A stretch of DNA of 20,555 nt, from NCBI GenBank assembly GCA_016946835.1, contig JACVTC010000417.1, forward strand, positions 10,001-30,555, given 5' to 3'. Position numbers and translations under genes: made by a program. Below, piece after piece: positions 17,285 to 20,555 of the stretch; the first letter of the stretch is position 1; each line of letters starts with the position of its first letter. The stretch is from Neocallimastix lanati (nom. inval.) (Eukaryota > Neocallimastigomycota > Neocallimastigomycetes > Neocallimastigales > Neocallimastigaceae). The notes beneath the pieces are model-generated. The model saw nothing but the letters and a program-made list of their open reading frames with translations. It did not search any database and had not been told where the DNA came from.

Positions 17285-20200
17285 ATCTATAGCTGAGTTA
17301 TACTTTACTATATTTTTCAAATGAACATTACGATTCATTTGAATCATAGTATTTGGGTCCGCAAGTGTTACGGTATTAAATTGTTTTTTTATTACTTTTA
17401 AAGGACCGACAAAATAAGGTTCTAATTTAGAACGACTAAAATTTCGAACAAGAACTAAATCACCGATTCTTATGTTTTTGGAATTTTTCATGCTATTTTT
17501 TTCTTCCCTTCGATTGGCCCAATATTTACTTGCGTTCTTTACATTTTCAGCTGCTTCCATGGTCCACCTATAATGTGAGATAAATTTTTCTAAAAGAATT
17601 TCATCTGAAGATTTATTCACTCCTTGTGTAGGTCTAGCAGCAATGTCGAAAGGCTGTTGATCCTCACGACCATAAACTAATTCGAAGCTAGAATGTTTGG
17701 TTACAGAATTCTTTGTAGTTCTAAGGGCCCACAAGGCTGAAGGTAATACCTCATCCCAGTCTTTATTTTCTTCACCAAGTAATCTCAATAATTTACCAAT
17801 TTCTTTATTCCTATTTTCAACCAATCCATTACTTTCTGGGTGATAGGTAGTGGTAAATTTTACGTAAACATCATATAAGTCCAGGAATATTTTAGTCATA
17901 TCCGATGCGAATTGAACGCCATTATCCGTTGTAATGACTTGAGGAACTCCATGTCTAGCGAAAACATTTATTAAAAACTTAATAATGTCCTTAGATGTAA
18001 TATTTTCAGTAGGTTCAGCCTCCACCCACTTTGTGAAATAATCCACCGCAACAATGATATATTGGTTTTTATTACCAGTTTTTATTAAGGGACCAATAAT
18101 ATCAAGTCCAAGATGAGTAAAAGGGCCTTCAACTTCTGTTGGAATGTTTTCGGTTGGTTCTGGATATGGCTGAGGGCGATTTAACTGACATTTTTCGCAT
18201 TTTGAAATTATCCGTTTTATATCGTTGACCATATCATTCCAGTAGTAACTTTTTCTAAGTCTTTGATATGTTTTATAATAACCTTCATGGCCAACATGAT
18301 GTGCTTCGATAATTAATTTTAGTTTTTCATTTGTTTCGGTAACAAGTTTTCTATAATTATTTCCATCTATAAAATAATCTATACCATCAATCTTTGTAAA
18401 TTTTTCTTCAATAAATTCTTTAATTACTTTAGAAAGTGAATCATTTTCATCATCTTTATTCGTTTTTATAGCTAATACCTTTTGTTCTTTATCGTTCTTC
18501 ATTCTAGATAAAGCGTCGGCTACTACATTCTTTTTACCTTGCTCATAGCGAATATCCACTTTTAGCATACTTGCAGTCAAACACCATCTTGTTTGTCGTG
18601 CATTATTCGGTTCCTTATTATTAAATAAACCTAGTAGAGGTTTGTGATCTGTAAAAACTATGGTTCTAAAGGGGCTTCCCATAATATAAGGTTTTAATTT
18701 AGTAATACAATAATATAAAGCCGTTCCTTCCAAATCGGTTATTCCATAATTCTTTTCTGCTTTGGTTAAGCTACGGCTAATGAAATGAATCGGGTGTTCT
18801 ATTTCCGATTCGTCTTTCTGCAATAAAACTCCACCAATACCTTCATATGATGCATCTGTTCGAATAATGAATTCTTTGGAAAAATCAGGATATTTTAAAA
18901 TAGGAGCATTAATTAATTTTTCTTTTAATTTGGTAAAACTTTGTTTTTGTTCATTATTCCATTTATATTTTACGCCTTTTCTTAATAGCTTACAAAGAGG
19001 AGCTGAGGTTTGAGCATATTCATTTATAAAGTTCCTATAATATCCTACAGCACCTAAGAATGATCTTAACTCATGTATATTCGTGGGTTCTTTCCAGGCT
19101 TTAATTGCTTCAATTTTACTATTTTGAGGACTAAGACCCTTAGTAGAAATCTTGTGACCAAGAACTTCAACTTCCGTTTGCATAAAGTGACATTTTTCAA
19201 TATTAATTTTTAATTTATGTTCCTTGAAGATTGCTAATACCTGCTTTATGTGTTGGATATGTTCTTCGACAGTTTTTGAATATATAAGTATATCATCAAT
19301 AAAGTTGAAAACACATTTTCCGATTAAAGGAAATAAAATTCTATTCATTTCCCGTTGGAAGGTAGCCGGAGCTCCAGTTAATCCGAAAGGCATAACTTTG
19401 AATTGGTAGTTGCCAAATTTGGTTGTAAAACTGGTTATTTCAACACTTTCTTCGTCCATTAGGATTTGATGGTAACCTGAGTATAGATCCATAGTAGTAA
19501 AGATTTTGGCACCATCTAAACTGTCAAATATCTCGTCAATATATGGAAGGGCATAAGAGTCTTTTTCGGTTAGATCATTCACCTTGCGGTAGTCCACACA
19601 CAATCTCCATTTTCCATTAGCCTTTGGGACCACAACAACAGGTGAAGACCATTCTGAATAAGATGGTACAACTAGCTTTTTCTTAATAAGTTTAATTAGT
19701 TCTTCTTTAATAATATCCGATTTAAATTTGGTTACCCTGTAACATCTTTGTTTAACAGGTTTTGCGTTCGCTTTCAAGTTAATCTTATGAGGTGCTAAGT
19801 CTGACGGGGTTAATTCTTCAGAAGATGTCGCTATAATGTCCAAGTTTTCTTCAAGTAATTTTACTATTACATCTTTATAATCTTTACAAAGACTTGCTAA
19901 AAATTTTTCATCATGGATATACTCTTGCGGGGATAGACCTTCAAGTTTCTTTAATTCATTAGTTGTGTCTTCATCTTCAAGTATTTTCCTTACTATACAT
20001 ACTAATTTTTCTTCTTCTTGGAAATTATTATTAATAGGAGCTATAACGTCGATTAGTCCTTGAGAATTAAATTGACATAAACTATATCTTATAGGATGGA
20101 TAAAAAGATTGTGTTCTACTTGAGTTTGAAAATTAATCAACAAATCATAAAATGGGTCATCATCATCAATTATACGAAAATCTACTATCATTTTATAATC

Positions 20201-20555
20201 ATTAATCTTAACAGGTATTCGTACAATGATTCCTTCTGAATACTCATCATTCTTAGTCGCTAAACGTATCCTTCCACGACTAATACCTACTTCTTCATAA
20301 TTTCCAGGTAATTTCTCATAAAATTTTTTTGTGATAACATTGAGATTGCTACAAGAATCAATTAGTGCTTTACCAGGAATTTCATCTACTGTTACATCAA
20401 CCATGGCAATATCTTCTTCTGAGGTTTCCTTACTTTTGCTAATATAAGAGTGATCAATATTATTTACCAAGGTAGCAGCAGCAATAGTATTGTTTAATGC
20501 ACCTATTATTTTCTTTTCAGGTTTTTCTAATTTTAATCCTTGACTTACTTGACTT
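17282..20555 (-). CDS. pol: Pol polyprotein of element 3, partial at the 5' end (window edge)
   Basis: The frame is open from the window edge to TAG at 17282; I checked that it stays open above 20470 to 20555, where it keeps matching element 1. Residues count from a TTG at 20470. The retropepsin region again has DSCS (38-41), then DLLINF where a Gly is usual. Reverse transcriptase has LCVDYRK, SGYHQ and FIDD (390-393). RNase H has Asp539, Glu581, Asp608 and Asp652. Integrase has His724, His728, Cys758, Cys761, then Asp790, Asp849 and Glu885 with D-35-E spacing, and a PYFVGPLKV GPY/F module. It ends without a chromodomain. No frameshift or stop is visible, so this copy also looks intact over the part present. 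Confidence 0.94.
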   Translation of the reverse strand, partial: SQVSQGLKLEKPEKKIIGALNNTIAAATLVNNIDHSYISKSKETSEEDIAMVDVTVDEIPGKALIDSCSNLNVITKKFYEKLPGNYEEVGISRGRIRLATKNDEYSEGIIVRIPVKINDYKMIVDFRIIDDDDPFYDLLINFQTQVEHNLFIHPIRYSLCQFNSQGLIDVIAPINNNFQEEEKLVCIVRKILEDEDTTNELKKLEGLSPQEYIHDEKFLASLCKDYKDVIVKLLEENLDIIATSSEELTPSDLAPHKINLKANAKPVKQRCYRVTKFKSDIIKEELIKLIKKKLVVPSYSEWSSPVVVVPKANGKWRLCVDYRKVNDLTEKDSYALPYIDEIFDSLDGAKIFTTMDLYSGYHQILMDEESVEITSFTTKFGNYQFKVMPFGLTGAPATFQREMNRILFPLIGKCVFNFIDDILIYSKTVEEHIQHIKQVLAIFKEHKLKINIEKCHFMQTEVEVLGHKISTKGLSPQNSKIEAIKAWKEPTNIHELRSFLGAVGYYRNFINEYAQTSAPLCKLLRKGVKYKWNNEQKQSFTKLKEKLINAPILKYPDFSKEFIIRTDASYEGIGGVLLQKDESEIEHPIHFISRSLTKAEKNYGITDLEGTALYYCITKLKPYIMGSPFRTIVFTDHKPLLGLFNNKEPNNARQTRWCLTASMLKVDIRYEQGKKNVVADALSRMKNDKEQKVLAIKTNKDDENDSLSKVIKEFIEEKFTKIDGIDYFIDGNNYRKLVTETNEKLKLIIEAHHVGHEGYYKTYQRLRKSYYWNDMVNDIKRIISKCEKCQLNRPQPYPEPTENIPTEVEGPFTHLGLDIIGPLIKTGNKNQYIIVAVDYFTKWVEAEPTENITSKDIIKFLINVFARHGVPQVITTDNGVQFASDMTKIFLDLYDVYVKFTTTYHPESNGLVENRNKEIGKLLRLLGEENKDWDEVLPSALWALRTTKNSVTKHSSFELVYGREDQQPFDIAARPTQGVNKSSDEILLEKFISHYRWTMEAAENVKNASKYWANRREEKNSMKNSKNIRIGDLVLVRNFSRSKLEPYFVGPLKVIKKQFNTVTLADPNTMIQMNRNVHLKNIVKYNSAID

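Larger units (their letters stand above)
16416..20555 (-). mobile_element. Element 3: Ty3/Gypsy-type LTR retrotransposon, cut by the window edge
   Basis: The left (3') LTR and most of pol are present; the rest of pol, gag, leader and 5' LTR lie beyond 20555. Pol is closely related to that of element 1 throughout, including the DSCS protease motif and FIDD, while the LTR is only distantly alike. AAA separates it from element 2. Confidence 0.9.

Overview
The window is a solid block of Ty3/Gypsy-type LTR retrotransposons, all on the minus strand and joined end to end. No host gene is visible. The host is a very AT-rich eukaryote using the standard stop codons. Long homopolymers, Asn-rich proteins and this style of Gypsy polyprotein suggest an AT-rich fungus; an arbuscular mycorrhizal fungus such as Rhizophagus is my best guess and an anaerobic chytrid the alternative. 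That assignment is inference from style only.

Layout, left to right: (i) 1-887, extremely AT-rich, with the end of an LTR-like sequence at 887; (ii) 892-2468, two tandem copies of a ~785-bp LTR (A and B); (iii) 2473-9478, complete element 1 (LTR-C, pol, gag, leader, LTR-D); (iv) 9484-16412, complete element 2 from a different lineage, with two 761-bp LTRs that look identical by eye; (v) 16416-20555, the left part of element 3, related to element 1 in pol but with a much diverged LTR, running off the right edge. Every junction between neighbouring units is only 3-5 adenines.

In each complete element the genomic RNA is read right to left: 5' LTR, short primer-binding site, structured leader, gag (capsid-like region plus one CCHC zinc knuckle), then pol in the -1 frame (protease, reverse transcriptase, RNase H, integrase with a GPY/F module and no visible chromodomain), then the 3' LTR a few bases after the pol stop.

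The most interesting observation is at both gag/pol overlaps: an in-frame slippery heptamer (TTTAAAC or TTTAAAT), an 8-nt spacer, and an H-type pseudoknot whose second stem differs in sequence but keeps its pairing. This predicts -1 programmed frameshifting. Elements 1 and 3 also share a protease with DSC where DSG/DTG is expected. Element 2 has two ~40-nt poly(A) tracts (RNA sense) bracketing a structured leader module.
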